Of a DNA stretch of 64,000 nucleotides, positions 18,467 to 27,496 are shown one piece after another (positions within the stretch are counted from its first letter, which is position 1; every line of letters starts with the position of its first letter). The DNA is taken from the NCBI GenBank assembly GCA_015061055.1, contig SUXH01000004.1, positions 107,669-171,668 on the forward strand, written 5' to 3'. Below the pieces are notes generated by a model. That model saw only the letters and a list, made by a program, of their open reading frames with translations. It had not been told where the DNA came from and did no database searches. A program made the translations under genes and the position numbers. The DNA comes from Bacteroidales bacterium (GTDB lineage Bacteria; Bacteroidota; Bacteroidia; Bacteroidales; Muribaculaceae).

Positions 18467-19144
18467 ATGAAGATTAAAACTATTTTACTGCTATTGAGTT
18501 TATGTTGCGTATGTAATGTGATGGCTCAAAATAAACGTAAGGATTGGGCGCAGTTCTATCGTTATGAGGCTAAGAATGATTCGTTGGAAAAGAGTCCGTC
18601 GGTTGTGTTTATGGGTAATTCGATTACTGATTTTTGGGCAAAGACTCGTCCTGATTTTTTTACGAAATATAATATTGCCGGTCGGGGTATCAGTGGACAG
18701 GTGTCGTCGCAAATGCTTGTGCGTTTTCAAAGTGATGTTATCAACCTGAAACCAAAAGCTGTGGTGATTCTCTCGGGAACAAATGATATTGCACGCAACA
18801 ACGGTTTGATTACGCTTGAACATATCCTTGAGAATATTGTGTCGATGTGCCAAATAGCCAAAGCGAATGGCGTAAAACCGGTGATTGCATCAGTACTTCC
18901 GTGTGCCGGTTTTAGTTGGATTCCTGAAGTAAAACCTGCCGACGATATCAAGAAACTGAACGAGATGCTCAAGACTTATGCCAAGAAGAATAAGATAGCC
19001 TATGTAGACTATTATTCTGCACTTGCCGATGAACGTGGAGGACTACCCGAAGCATATAGCAAAGATGGCTGTCACCCAAATGCTGCCGGCTATGAGATTA
19101 TGGAAACCGTAGTGATGAAAACTATTTCAAAGTATGTGAAATAA
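18467..19144 (+). CDS. Secreted SGNH/GDSL hydrolase
   Basis: A signal peptide (MKIKTILLLLSLCCVCNVMA) leads a 225-residue SGNH hydrolase. The four blocks are visible: MGNSIT with nucleophile Ser52, the glycine of block II near AGRGISG, GTND at 104-107, and DGCHP with Asp200 and His203. Such enzymes are esterases or deacetylases that act on carbohydrates or lipids in the periplasm. A GTG six bases upstream is in frame, but the ATG gives the better signal peptide. The hexosaminidase gene lies convergent downstream, and a joint role in glycan breakdown is possible but only inferred. Confidence 0.9.
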   Translation: MKIKTILLLLSLCCVCNVMAQNKRKDWAQFYRYEAKNDSLEKSPSVVFMGNSITDFWAKTRPDFFTKYNIAGRGISGQVSSQMLVRFQSDVINLKPKAVVILSGTNDIARNNGLITLEHILENIVSMCQIAKANGVKPVIASVLPCAGFSWIPEVKPADDIKKLNEMLKTYAKKNKIAYVDYYSALADERGGLPEAYSKDGCHPNAAGYEIMETVVMKTISKYVK

Positions 19145-19174
19145 TCAATTCCGATTCACAGGATATAAAAAAAT

Positions 19175-19197
19175 AAGGCGAGCCGTAAGCTCGCCTT
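19175..19197. terminator. Terminator between convergent genes
   Basis: AAGGCGAGC (19175-19183) pairs with GCTCGCCTT (19189-19197). The minus strand has a long T run after the stem, so it serves the hexosaminidase gene best. The plus-strand T tract is short. Confidence 0.8.
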
Positions 19198-19217
19198 TGC
19201 TATGTTGTAATAGAGGA

Positions 19218-21707
19218 TTATAGCCACAAGAATGTCGATACACTTTGCTTGCCAAGATAGAAGGCGCGTGCTTTCACCACCTTAGTACCGGCAGGGATAG
19301 CTATAGGTGCTGTCCATTCCGGAGAGCTCTCGGTAGGCTCGCTACCATCGAATGTGTAGCGTACTACTACGTCGGTGTATTGCTTGTTGGCATATAGCAT
19401 ACCATCCTTAGCGATGATACCGGGTTGTCCGATACGGAAATTAGCTCCACGTTTGGCAAGAAGAGGTAATTCCTTTTCTCCGATCAGTGCATTATATTGC
19501 GCGCGTTGGTCTAGATATAGCTTGCTATCTTCATTGTCGTCGCCCCAAGCCGGTATAGCATTCCAACCACGTTCTACAATACCGAAAATTTTAGGGAATG
19601 TGTAGTATTGTACTGTGTTGTAGCCACGAATTGTTTCAGCCCAAAGTTGTCCTTGTACGCCGATGATGTTTTCTTTCTTCAAGATAGCCGGTTTGTTGTT
19701 CTCAATTGTAGCGAGATTGTTTTTCTTTCCGTTGATGTCGTGGCGAGCCGAGCGATACACTTTAAAAGGTTGAGCTTCCCATGAAGTGAATTCATCAACT
19801 ACACCTCCCCAATTGTGTCCCGGTTCGTCTTGATGACGGCTATACATAAAGTCGAGATAGAAATTATTAGCGTTGCTCAAAATCACAGGATAGCCATTGT
19901 TTGCAATGTGATAAGGGATAGAGTCGCGGCTACCCACAGTTTGCCATCCATTAATCATATAGAATCTCTTAGAAACCTTTTCGTGGAATTCTTTCGGGTG
20001 CTTCATGGCACTTTCTTGCCAAGCTCCGGCTTTGATTCCTTTACTTTCCATATATTCGGTGATTTGATCAAGATAGTATTCTTCAATTTGGCGAACCTTG
20101 GTGTATCCGTTAGTTTCCATCATCTTCTTGATAGCCGGAGAGTGATTCCATGCACCATCGGCTACCTCATCACCGCCAAGGTGAATGGTTTTTAGCTTAA
20201 CGCCTGCTTTTGTATACATTGCGTCAAGTTCATCAATTATTAGTTTTACGAAGCGATAAGTTCCCGGTAAAGCAAGGTTTAGCACGTTGTCGCTGTAACC
20301 TTGTGCAGAAACGTAACTTGTAGTGTCGTTGATGTCCCACACAATAAATTCTTCGGCTTTCTTACGGTCGCTGTTGAGATATTTGTTGTAGCGGTTCTTC
20401 ATAGAAAGGATAACAGCGCGAGCGTGTCCCGGAGTTTCTATTTCAGGAATAATTTCGATGCCAAGATAGTCGGCATATTTAATAAGTTCTACAAATTGGT
20501 CGGCTGTGATATAGCCGTTAGCTGTAGTCGTTAGGTCATCGGGATTTCCATTACCGGCATAAGTTTGCATTAGGAAGTCCTTTTCGTCAAGAGTCATACC
20601 CTTGCGTGAGCCGTAAGAAGTCAATTCCGGCAGACTTGGAATTTCGATGCGCCACGCTTCATCATCGTTGAAGTGGAAATGGAATATATTTATTTTGTAA
20701 GAAGCGAGAATGTCGAGTAGATCTTTAATTCCTTCATATGGAGTATAGTTGCGAGAAATATCAAGCATCATTCCGCGATGTAGTAGGTCAGGGTAGTCGG
20801 CAATAGTTACTTCCTTAAGAGTGTTGGTGCCATTGGTGCGTTCAAGAGCAGCAATTAGTGTTTTTACACCATTCAATACACCTGCCGGAGAATTACCTTC
20901 AATCTTTACACCTTTGTTTGTAACTTTCATTGTGTAGTATTCGCTATTCTTGCTTTTTTCGTTGATGAGTTTTAATTCAACATTGAAATCAGCCTTTTTA
21001 GCAACTTCAATACCACATTTTTTAGCTTTATCAGTAAGGTATGCAACAGCATTGCTAAGATTGTTATTTGCGGTCGCCTTGATGATAGCAGGAACCTTTA
21101 CATCTTTGCCAAGATTGCTAACACTTTTTAAAGTGGGTAAGATGTCGTAAACGCCAAGATCGATGTTCTCGCCTGCGGGGTTAATAGAAGCATTCTTTTT
21201 ATACATAAAATTACCATCGGGGTAATTTGCATATTGCTTTCCTTTTGCTGCCCATTGAAGAGGGTTGTTCATTGTAGGACGAATTAGTTCCACACCCATA
21301 GGCTTGCCACCATGAAAAGCAAAGTGACCGCCGTCGGGACCGAAGTGGATACCCGGGTGAGCACCATTAAGGAGAAGGTCGATTACAATACTGTCACCGG
21401 GAGCGAGAGGTTTGTAATTCTCGTTAGGAGTGAAATAATAGTAACCTTTCTTAACCACGTTGATAGAAAGAGGAGCACCTTCGTTGAGTGTCATTGTGCG
21501 AGGGAACTGGTTGAAGAAGAATGACCAGTTTCCGCTCAATTCTTCATCGCTCACATTGGTGAAAACGTATTTAGCACTATACTTGTTAGGTTTAACACCA
21601 TTTTCACCTACTATCCATTTTACCGAAATAGGTGCTTGTGCAACAGCATTAGCGCTACAAGCAAAAGCTATAGCAATCATTGCACTATTAAAAAGAGTCT
21701 TAAGCAT
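19218..21707 (-). CDS. Beta-N-acetylhexosaminidase (GH20)
   Basis: The 829-residue secreted enzyme has a signal peptide (cleavage near AVAQA, residue 25), an N-terminal chitobiase-type carbohydrate-binding domain (about 26-190), a GH20b domain (about 200-300) and the GH20 barrel from about 308. The catalytic pair Asp513-Glu514 is in HLGGDEVADG. A C-terminal chitobiase/FN3-like domain ends the protein (RYTFDGSEPTESSPEW). It removes terminal GlcNAc or GalNAc from glycans such as mucin or chitin oligosaccharides, most likely in the periplasm. It is monocistronic. Confidence 0.96.
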   Translation of the reverse strand: MLKTLFNSAMIAIAFACSANAVAQAPISVKWIVGENGVKPNKYSAKYVFTNVSDEELSGNWSFFFNQFPRTMTLNEGAPLSINVVKKGYYYFTPNENYKPLAPGDSIVIDLLLNGAHPGIHFGPDGGHFAFHGGKPMGVELIRPTMNNPLQWAAKGKQYANYPDGNFMYKKNASINPAGENIDLGVYDILPTLKSVSNLGKDVKVPAIIKATANNNLSNAVAYLTDKAKKCGIEVAKKADFNVELKLINEKSKNSEYYTMKVTNKGVKIEGNSPAGVLNGVKTLIAALERTNGTNTLKEVTIADYPDLLHRGMMLDISRNYTPYEGIKDLLDILASYKINIFHFHFNDDEAWRIEIPSLPELTSYGSRKGMTLDEKDFLMQTYAGNGNPDDLTTTANGYITADQFVELIKYADYLGIEIIPEIETPGHARAVILSMKNRYNKYLNSDRKKAEEFIVWDINDTTSYVSAQGYSDNVLNLALPGTYRFVKLIIDELDAMYTKAGVKLKTIHLGGDEVADGAWNHSPAIKKMMETNGYTKVRQIEEYYLDQITEYMESKGIKAGAWQESAMKHPKEFHEKVSKRFYMINGWQTVGSRDSIPYHIANNGYPVILSNANNFYLDFMYSRHQDEPGHNWGGVVDEFTSWEAQPFKVYRSARHDINGKKNNLATIENNKPAILKKENIIGVQGQLWAETIRGYNTVQYYTFPKIFGIVERGWNAIPAWGDDNEDSKLYLDQRAQYNALIGEKELPLLAKRGANFRIGQPGIIAKDGMLYANKQYTDVVVRYTFDGSEPTESSPEWTAPIAIPAGTKVVKARAFYLGKQSVSTFLWL

Positions 21708-21746
21708 AAATGTTTATTAGTTGTGATAATGTTGAGAATAATTGTT

Positions 21747-21754
21747 CAAAATTA
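21747..21754 (-). promoter_or_regulatory. -7 element of the hexosaminidase gene
   Basis: Minus-strand TAATTTTG fits the consensus, 40 bases upstream of the start codon. A convincing -33 box is missing. Confidence 0.4.
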
Positions 21755-21846
21755 TATAAATTTTGTAGTAATTTCGTCTAATTGCTTGAAAATTATCTTA
21801 TTTCAATAGGTTATATTTTTGTTCCGACAATAATTCGGAAAATCTA

Positions 21847-22401
21847 TTAATTACATTGCGTTAATGTCGCATCTTCATAAAATACAGTTCCAAAGTCAAA
21901 TATGTTAAATTTTAATTTAGGACTACTGTATTGTATTTCGCTTAATTTCCCACTTATTTTATATGTTGAATTTACCTGTAATTTAGAAGCATCTTCTTGT
22001 GATAAATTTGTAATCCATACGCTTATTTTTGATTCGAAGTTTTCATCTGATATCCAACCATAAGAAAATAAAGCTCTATAACAACCACCATCTCCGTCTT
22101 TTTCAACTTTTTCCAAAAACATTGAAGATTGTAAAATCATAGGTAATTCTTTTCCAATATACTTATCAATATAAGAAGCCATTTCTGTTTCAATTAAATC
22201 TTGTGTAGCTTCATTATCTGTATAGTTTGGGTATTTTTTAATTAGGTTAAGAGGTATGCTATAAATATCATTACATAAAGATTCTTTGTTGCCGTAATTA
22301 GTTGTTTCGCCAACCATAGTTTCTTCTGCTTTTTCTGTTGATTTATTATTGCAACTAACAAAAAGCAATAATACGATGATAATACTAATATATTTCTTCA
22401 T
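21847..22401 (-). CDS. Hypothetical lipoprotein in integrase islet
   Basis: I do not recognise this 184-residue protein. It has a lipoprotein signal peptide (lipobox FVSC, Cys17) and an acidic, threonine-rich linker. The C-terminal part (about 120-184) alternates beta-type residues (YKISGKLSEI, LKFNIFDFGTVFYEDATL), which could be an OB-like fold; this is only a guess. It lies 15 bases downstream of the repressor gene on the same strand, so the two are probably co-transcribed. A lipoprotein expressed with a phage-type repressor recalls superinfection-exclusion proteins, but nothing in the sequence proves it. Confidence 0.7.
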   Translation of the reverse strand: MKKYISIIIVLLLFVSCNNKSTEKAEETMVGETTNYGNKESLCNDIYSIPLNLIKKYPNYTDNEATQDLIETEMASYIDKYIGKELPMILQSSMFLEKVEKDGDGGCYRALFSYGWISDENFESKISVWITNLSQEDASKLQVNSTYKISGKLSEIQYSSPKLKFNIFDFGTVFYEDATLTQCN

Positions 22402-22416
22402 TTCTTCTATAATCTA

Positions 22417-22848
22417 TTACATTTTACTTAATCTAATAATTTCTTGTTCTAATTCTTGTATCCTATTTGTTAGGATTGATTTCTCATCTTTTTGTTGTGT
22501 GATTATCTTGTTTTTAATATCAATCATTTCTTGTAAAGACTCAATCGTGCCTACTAAACTTTCAATTCGTTCATATAATTTCAATTGTGTCGCTTCTGGG
22601 GAATCGCTATACTTATCCAACAACATATTCCCCCTATCTCGCAATAACCATTCAGCCGATAGTTCACTAAAAGATGATAATACTCCTATAACTAAATCAA
22701 TTGAAAGTCCACGTTTCCCTAAAAATTGGTTATTTAAGGTCGTTTGTTCCATTCCTATTGATGTGGCGAGAGTCGATTTTGACATTCCAGTGTACTCTCT
22801 AAATTCTTTGATTCTCTGAAGAATATCAGCTTTATTACAAGTATCCAT
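22417..22848 (-). CDS. Phage-type helix-turn-helix repressor
   Basis: The 143-residue protein has a lambda-repressor/Cro-like HTH (about residues 8-70: REYTGMSKSTLATSIGMEQTTLNNQFLGKRGL) and a long C-terminal coiled coil (about 88-142) suited to dimerisation. This architecture is common in Bacteroidales near integrated elements. It is transcribed away from a 66-base operator-like region that contains three related sites, and it probably represses the divergent coiled-coil gene and perhaps itself. The lipoprotein gene follows immediately. Confidence 0.87.
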   Translation of the reverse strand: MDTCNKADILQRIKEFREYTGMSKSTLATSIGMEQTTLNNQFLGKRGLSIDLVIGVLSSFSELSAEWLLRDRGNMLLDKYSDSPEATQLKLYERIESLVGTIESLQEMIDIKNKIITQQKDEKSILTNRIQELEQEIIRLSKM

Positions 22849-22869
22849 ATTATTTATAATTATTCTAAA

Positions 22870-22934
22870 TAAGTCAAACGACCTAAATAATTAAGTCAAA
22901 TGTTTGCTAAATTAGGTCAAACGACCTATCTTTG
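22870..22934 (+). promoter_or_regulatory. Operator region with embedded promoter
   Basis: Three related sites occur: TAAGTC-AAAC-GACCTA (22870-22885), TAAGTC-AAAT-GTTTGC (22892-22907) and the perfect palindrome TAGGTC-AAAC-GACCTA (22913-22928). They start 22 and 21 bases apart, two DNA turns, so all face the same side of the helix. A promoter for the plus-strand gene, TTTG (22903-22906) and TATCTTTG (22927-22934) with a 20-base spacer, lies within the last two sites, so repressor binding would block it. Confidence 0.75.
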
Positions 22935-23015
22935 CAACATCAATCAAACATACAACAAAAATAATGCTTTTGGTTGATACTACAAAATTATCATAACACT
23001 AAAATTATCAACAAG

Positions 23016-23372
23016 ATGGAAAAGCAAATTTTCAAAGATGATGTATTAAACTCACTTCTCAATGATGTGTTGGTCAGCAACGATGTTTCAGAAGATAATC
23101 TAAAAAGACTTGTATATGAACTTTATCAAGTTGTATGTGAACAAATAACCGAGCTTGACGAAATTCATACGGCTTGTGCAAGTATAGGTGAAGAAATTGA
23201 AAAACGAGAAGAACACGAAGTCGAATTAGAAAAAGAACTCGATAAAGCAAAAAATGAAATTGTGAATCTCAGACAGTGTAATAAATGGTATTACTCTGAA
23301 AAGGAAAAAAACGAACAACTCAAAGACGGTCTGAAAGCAGTCGCAACGCTTATCAATACAATCCTTGCCTAA
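23016..23372 (+). CDS. Small coiled-coil protein, divergent from repressor
   Basis: I do not recognise this acidic 118-residue protein. It is predicted mostly helical with a coiled coil from about residue 45 to 100 (EEIEKREEHEVELEKELDKA). An in-frame upstream start at 22974 exists, but the ATG at 23016 gives a more natural N-terminus; the promoter in the operator region would give a leader of roughly 75 bases. It is the gene most directly controlled by the repressor. It could be an antirepressor, excision partner or simple cargo; the sequence does not say. Confidence 0.65.
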   Translation: MEKQIFKDDVLNSLLNDVLVSNDVSEDNLKRLVYELYQVVCEQITELDEIHTACASIGEEIEKREEHEVELEKELDKAKNEIVNLRQCNKWYYSEKEKNEQLKDGLKAVATLINTILA

Positions 23373-23387
23373 AAGTCAAACCAACTG

Positions 23388-23415
23388 AGTACCTTATGGA
23401 AAAACAGTCGGTACT
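23388..23415. terminator. Weak hairpin between convergent genes
   Basis: AGTACC (23388-23393) and GGTACT (23410-23415) can pair with a 16-base loop between the coiled-coil gene and the integrase. There is no strong T run, so a terminator role is uncertain. Confidence 0.3.
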
Positions 23416-23428
23416 GCAAAATTAGTAA

Positions 23429-24607
23429 TTATTTCAGATTATCCAAAACTTTTCGTATTGCTTGTGTTGCTAATTCAGGTGTTACACTGATATAATTATA
23501 TAAGCTAGTACTATTTCGGTCAAGTCTATGCCCTAATATATAGTCTATCGTGCTTGTAGATATTCCAAGATTAAAAGCGTGTTGGCTGAATGATTTGCGA
23601 GCCGAATAATATATGAGCCTTTTTATACCGAGTTCTTTTTGAAGTATAGGCATATTATAGGTAAAGAAGTGGTGCATATAATTCTCATTCTGACTTTTTG
23701 AAAAATCAATATATCCGGTCTTGTCTTTATACTTGTTGATGATAACCATCGCTTCTTCAGGAATATCAAACTCCACAAACTTGTTTATTTTGGGGCGATG
23801 TTCCGTTTTGGCTCTAATATAGTGAATAGTGTTGCCACATTCGTTAAAATTGATGTTTAGCAAATCTTTCATATTAATGCCACCGAGATAGTATGAGAGC
23901 ATAAACACATCTCTGCACTTGATGAGGTTTTGTCTTGTTGTCTGATAATCCCGGATACGCTTTATTTCATCAACAGATAGCCATACTTGACGCACTGTCA
24001 TTTCGGGTAATTCATAACCTTTGAACGGGTCCACCTTAAAGACTGCATACTGACATCTTCGGGCATAGTTGAGCAATACCATAAGGAACACAAGACGATC
24101 GCGGATTGTGCATTGTGAAAGATTCTTTTTTTCTCGCAAATACTTATCATAACCGATAACCGTAGCGTGGTTTACATTCTCGATGAGCATATTTTCGCCT
24201 GTGAACTCCATCAACGAGTTATATTTGGTGTTGTAGTTGAGGATTGTATTAGGCTTTAATCTCATCAGTTCTATGTATTCTTTGAATACCGATGAGATTG
24301 TACGATGTTTGTATTGTTCTGCGTGCTGAATGTGGTACACAAGTTCCGGACACGTTAAGCCGTCGATATAGCCTAACTCGTCTATTGCAGTTTGATACTT
24401 TTGTAATAATGCTCTAATCTTTGTGTTTTTGATTGAAGCATCGGGGCGTTTGATTACTTGCCCGTTCTTAAATTCTTTTGCAGAATCGATGATGATGTCT
24501 GTTACGATGTAGCGAGTTTCCCCATTGTGTGCTACACTGATTCTTACTTTGTGCCTACCTCCTTTGAGGACTTTTGCAGGCACGATAACTGAGTTCAAAG
24601 TTGCCAT
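23429..24607 (-). CDS. Tyrosine recombinase (Bacteroidales integrase)
   Basis: The likely start is the ATG at 24607, giving MATLNSVIVPAKVLKGGRHK, the typical N-terminus of this integrase class; an upstream start at 24706 would add 33 unrelated residues. The protein has an SAM-like core-binding domain and a catalytic domain with YYSARKSFSQHA (Arg box II), LGHRLDRNSTSLYNY and a C-terminal nucleophile Tyr (370 or 372). At the first catalytic arginine position it reads GGINMKDLLN, so that arginine is absent, as in IntDOT-like enzymes. It probably moved the islet holding the repressor and lipoprotein. Confidence 0.9.
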   Translation of the reverse strand: MATLNSVIVPAKVLKGGRHKVRISVAHNGETRYIVTDIIIDSAKEFKNGQVIKRPDASIKNTKIRALLQKYQTAIDELGYIDGLTCPELVYHIQHAEQYKHRTISSVFKEYIELMRLKPNTILNYNTKYNSLMEFTGENMLIENVNHATVIGYDKYLREKKNLSQCTIRDRLVFLMVLLNYARRCQYAVFKVDPFKGYELPEMTVRQVWLSVDEIKRIRDYQTTRQNLIKCRDVFMLSYYLGGINMKDLLNINFNECGNTIHYIRAKTEHRPKINKFVEFDIPEEAMVIINKYKDKTGYIDFSKSQNENYMHHFFTYNMPILQKELGIKRLIYYSARKSFSQHAFNLGISTSTIDYILGHRLDRNSTSLYNYISVTPELATQAIRKVLDNLK

Positions 24608-24831
24608 TTTTTTGGACAATTTTAAGGAAATGTTTTGCACCAAAACGACAATATTTCGATTGTCGGAAAACGTCATAATTGGTGCGGATTCAAGTTTATT
24701 ACTCACAAATCCTATTGAAGTTCAGTTATTTCAGTCAATTAGCCTTTATTTTCGTGGAAACATACGCAAAATATCCTAATAATCAAAATTCGTGATTTAT
24801 ATGTATGGTAGATTTGTAGGTGCTTATGAAG

Positions 24832-25596
24832 TCAAAAGTGAGTGCAAATAAAAGATTTAATAGATCGTTTTATGTAGTGTATAATTTCGTGGTGAATTCG
24901 AATAAAGAAGCCTTTAAATGTGGTTTGTTCTATATCTTTATTTGATAATGAAGCATAATGCTGAAGTAAATGAATGAAATGAATAGAATCAAGGGAGATG
25001 CGCTTTAGATTATTGAGTCTTTGTCGTTGAGTAAGTTTTCTACAGAATTGCATTCTGTTTATGTCGATTAATAGGAAGTCGTATCTATTGTTGCCAAGAT
25101 TTTTGTAAAGAATGTTGTTGATATTCAAGTCGTGATGTAATACGCCATTGTTGTGTAAGAGAAATATAAATTCAGAAGTTGCTTTAATTAGAGAATAGTT
25201 TTGTGGATTTGAATTATACTTCTTAATCCCGGAAGAAACGCTTGAATAGTCGGAAAAAAGAGATATGAAAAAACTATGATGAAGTATGCCATAACTTATG
25301 TGCTCAACGTATGCCACTTCTTGATGAACATTAATACCGAGGGAATGGAGCTTTTGTGAGTGCTCGTATGCTCTTTGAGCTTTACTTTTTCTAAGTGTGC
25401 CATAAATGATTTTATTGAATAGAGTGATGTGCCCGTAGTATTTTACTACGAGACTTATGCCATCTGCATCAAAACGCTTAATTGTATTTCTTCCGTTATG
25501 AAGAATTTCACCATGTGAATTGAAGTAGTTTAAATTAGTGATTTTCTTAATTATGTTACTTATTGATGTGTAATGAGGATTGATAAAATATTGCAT
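24832..25596 (-). CDS. InaA/WaaP-like lipopolysaccharide kinase
   Basis: The 254-residue protein is an atypical protein-kinase fold of the InaA/RfaY/WaaP group. Lys52 (VVKYYG) fits the ATP lysine, HHDLNINNIL (154-163) is the catalytic loop with Asp156, and LIDIN (Asp178) replaces the DFG metal site. Family members phosphorylate heptose or Kdo of the lipopolysaccharide core at the inner membrane. It stands alone here. A minus-strand TAATTTTG element (25618-25625) lies 22 bases upstream. Confidence 0.83.
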   Translation of the reverse strand: MQYFINPHYTSISNIIKKITNLNYFNSHGEILHNGRNTIKRFDADGISLVVKYYGHITLFNKIIYGTLRKSKAQRAYEHSQKLHSLGINVHQEVAYVEHISYGILHHSFFISLFSDYSSVSSGIKKYNSNPQNYSLIKATSEFIFLLHNNGVLHHDLNINNILYKNLGNNRYDFLLIDINRMQFCRKLTQRQRLNNLKRISLDSIHFIHLLQHYASLSNKDIEQTTFKGFFIRIHHEIIHYIKRSIKSFICTHF

Positions 25597-25617
25597 TTTT
25601 TATGACTTTTGTTAATG

Positions 25618-25625
25618 CAAAATTA
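25618..25625 (-). promoter_or_regulatory. -7 element of the InaA-like kinase gene
   Basis: Minus-strand TAATTTTG matches the consensus and is correctly placed. No clear -33 element. Confidence 0.4.
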
Positions 25626-25895
25626 GAATTAAAAATCTTCATAAGAATGTCTAAAAAGTCGCTGTAAATGTTCGATTAATTACCTATCTATGTTCAAAAG
25701 TCGTTATTGATATTAAAAAAAGAAGTAGAACGTATACATCCTTAATGATTGAGCTATATATTAGCCATAGAGGATTTTTAATGTTGAAGTTGTAAATTTT
25801 TAGGTATAAATTAAAAGTTTTTGCAACCAAACATTTTGTTCATTCGTCTAATGTGTAAACAGAGTAAACAAAAACTTAAAAATTGGAATATTCGT

Positions 25896-27179
25896 ATGAG
25901 GAAAAAACATTTTGTTATCATTGCATTGAGTATAGTTTTAGTATTAGTGTTGACGGCTGTTCTCTCTGTTACAGTTTTTAAAGAAGAGTTGATAGAATGG
26001 GTGGTACAACAGAAAATGAAGGAATATGAAAAATATAAATCGTATTATGTAGCGGAAATACCGGTTGAATCTGAAAATTTTGCAGAAGATTTTGAGGATA
26101 TTCACAAGCAAGTTGTAAAAGAATGCTCACTTTGGGAACATAAAGGAATCAATATGGATTCTCTGTATAACGTATTTGCTAAGCGTATTGTGACTGATGT
26201 TAAGAGTAAAACTGATTATGGTTTATTGGTTTGTGAATATATTGCGGCATTGAATATAGGTCACGCAAATGCTAAACTGAATGTTTTTTGGGCTGATTTT
26301 TACCCTTCGGTTATAGAAGGTAGAATATTTATAGATAAACCGAATGAATATCTTAAGAATTATGGTTTTTGTGATAAAGATGAGATAATTGCGATAAATC
26401 AAACTCCAATCGAGGAGTACGTTGATAATCGTAAGAAATATACTCACGCATCTACCGAAGAAGCAAGAATGTATCTTACTCGTCGCTGGGTATTACGTTC
26501 ACATACTGATTCTCTGATAACTTGCGATATACGAAGAAATAATGAAATCTTGACATTAGATTTGCCTTTGAGACGATTTGTTTCGGATTTAAAAGGGAAT
26601 AAACCATTAGTAAATTGTAAGGTGCTGAATGATAGTATAGGGTATATAAGTATAGAATTAATGTTGGGTAATGTGGTAGAAGATTTCAAACAAGCATATC
26701 GGCAAGTAGGTCATTATCCTTATTTGATAGTAGATATACGCAACAATGGTGGCGGTAATAGCAATAATGGTAGATTAATTGCCGAATATCTTGTATCTAA
26801 CCCGCAAAAGCATTGTCTTGGTTCTGAAATTATTCCTCAATCAAATGCTTACAAAGGAAAACTCTTTTTACTTACAAGTAATTTGACATTCTCGGCTGCA
26901 GAAAGTTTTACGATTGATGTGAAAGAAAGTGGTAATGCAATATTGGTTGGTGAGGCTACTGCAGGAGATACGGGAAACGCACCTGATTTGTTTATGTCGA
27001 AGTGTGGTCTCAGTTTTAGGCTCCCTACGAGAAAACCTGCTACATCGCCTAAAGGCTTTCCGATGGAGGGCGTTGGCATCGAACCGCATTTTAAAGTGGT
27101 TCAGAGTGTAGAAGACTTTTTGATTGGTAAAGATTCTGTGATTGAATATGTTTTGAATGAACTTATCACAAGTAGGTGA
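25896..27179 (+). CDS. S41-family peptidase, membrane-anchored
   Basis: The start at 25896 gives MRKKHFVIIALSIVLVLVLT, a signal anchor; an in-frame start at 25821 would add 25 basic residues before it. The protein has a helical N-terminal region, a degenerate PDZ-like region (CDKDEIIAINQTPIEEYVD) and the C-terminal-processing-protease fold: DIRNNGGGNSNNGRLIAEYL and the nucleophile serine in TFSAAESF, then VGEATAGDTGNAP. It is expected to face the periplasm and cut proteins at their C-terminal side. The 300 bases upstream show no clear promoter. Confidence 0.87.
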   Translation: MRKKHFVIIALSIVLVLVLTAVLSVTVFKEELIEWVVQQKMKEYEKYKSYYVAEIPVESENFAEDFEDIHKQVVKECSLWEHKGINMDSLYNVFAKRIVTDVKSKTDYGLLVCEYIAALNIGHANAKLNVFWADFYPSVIEGRIFIDKPNEYLKNYGFCDKDEIIAINQTPIEEYVDNRKKYTHASTEEARMYLTRRWVLRSHTDSLITCDIRRNNEILTLDLPLRRFVSDLKGNKPLVNCKVLNDSIGYISIELMLGNVVEDFKQAYRQVGHYPYLIVDIRNNGGGNSNNGRLIAEYLVSNPQKHCLGSEIIPQSNAYKGKLFLLTSNLTFSAAESFTIDVKESGNAILVGEATAGDTGNAPDLFMSKCGLSFRLPTRKPATSPKGFPMEGVGIEPHFKVVQSVEDFLIGKDSVIEYVLNELITSR

Positions 27180-27457
27180 CACTGATTATATCAATAGGAG
27201 ATTGATAGATAAAAGTAATATGTTTGAATGGTTCAAAAAATAAAAACGGTATAAAAAGAATTGCAGACCCATTGGGGCAACCCTTTATTGGCGGTGAATT
27301 GAATTTCACTGCCGATTTTATTGATATACATAGTGTTAGATTATTGTGTTGTGAAATGACTTTTGCACAAAAATGGATTAAGTGTTGATTTTACACTTTG
27401 CATGTAGGCTTCTATGTAGTATAAATTAAGTGCAATTAAATATAATATGCGAAATTA
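27180..27457. other. Gene-free AT-rich stretch
   Basis: I find no open frame of note. A hairpin GGCGGTGAA/TTCACTGCC (27290-27313) with one G-T pair could end the S41 transcript. Nothing else is recognisable. Confidence 0.5.
27290..27313 (+). terminator. Possible terminator of the S41 gene
   Basis: A nine-base stem with one wobble, loop TTGAAT, followed by GATTTTATTG. It lies 110 bases after the stop codon, and the T tract is broken. Confidence 0.35.
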
Positions 27458-27490
27458 TTTGTCGGTCTAAAAAAAATAGACATATATTTG
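27458..27490 (+). promoter_or_regulatory. Orphan promoter
   Basis: TTTG (27458-27461) and TATATTTG (27483-27490) with a 21-base spacer form a good promoter, but no protein gene follows before the next promoter, 214 bases downstream. Confidence 0.6.
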
Positions 27491-27496
27491 CATTGC

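Noticed and set aside
23424..24735. A nine-base TTATTTCAG repeated on either side of the integrase as possible attachment sites
   Set aside because: The match is short and AT-rich, one copy lies in the end of the integrase gene, and the interval would leave out the repressor; chance is the simpler explanation.
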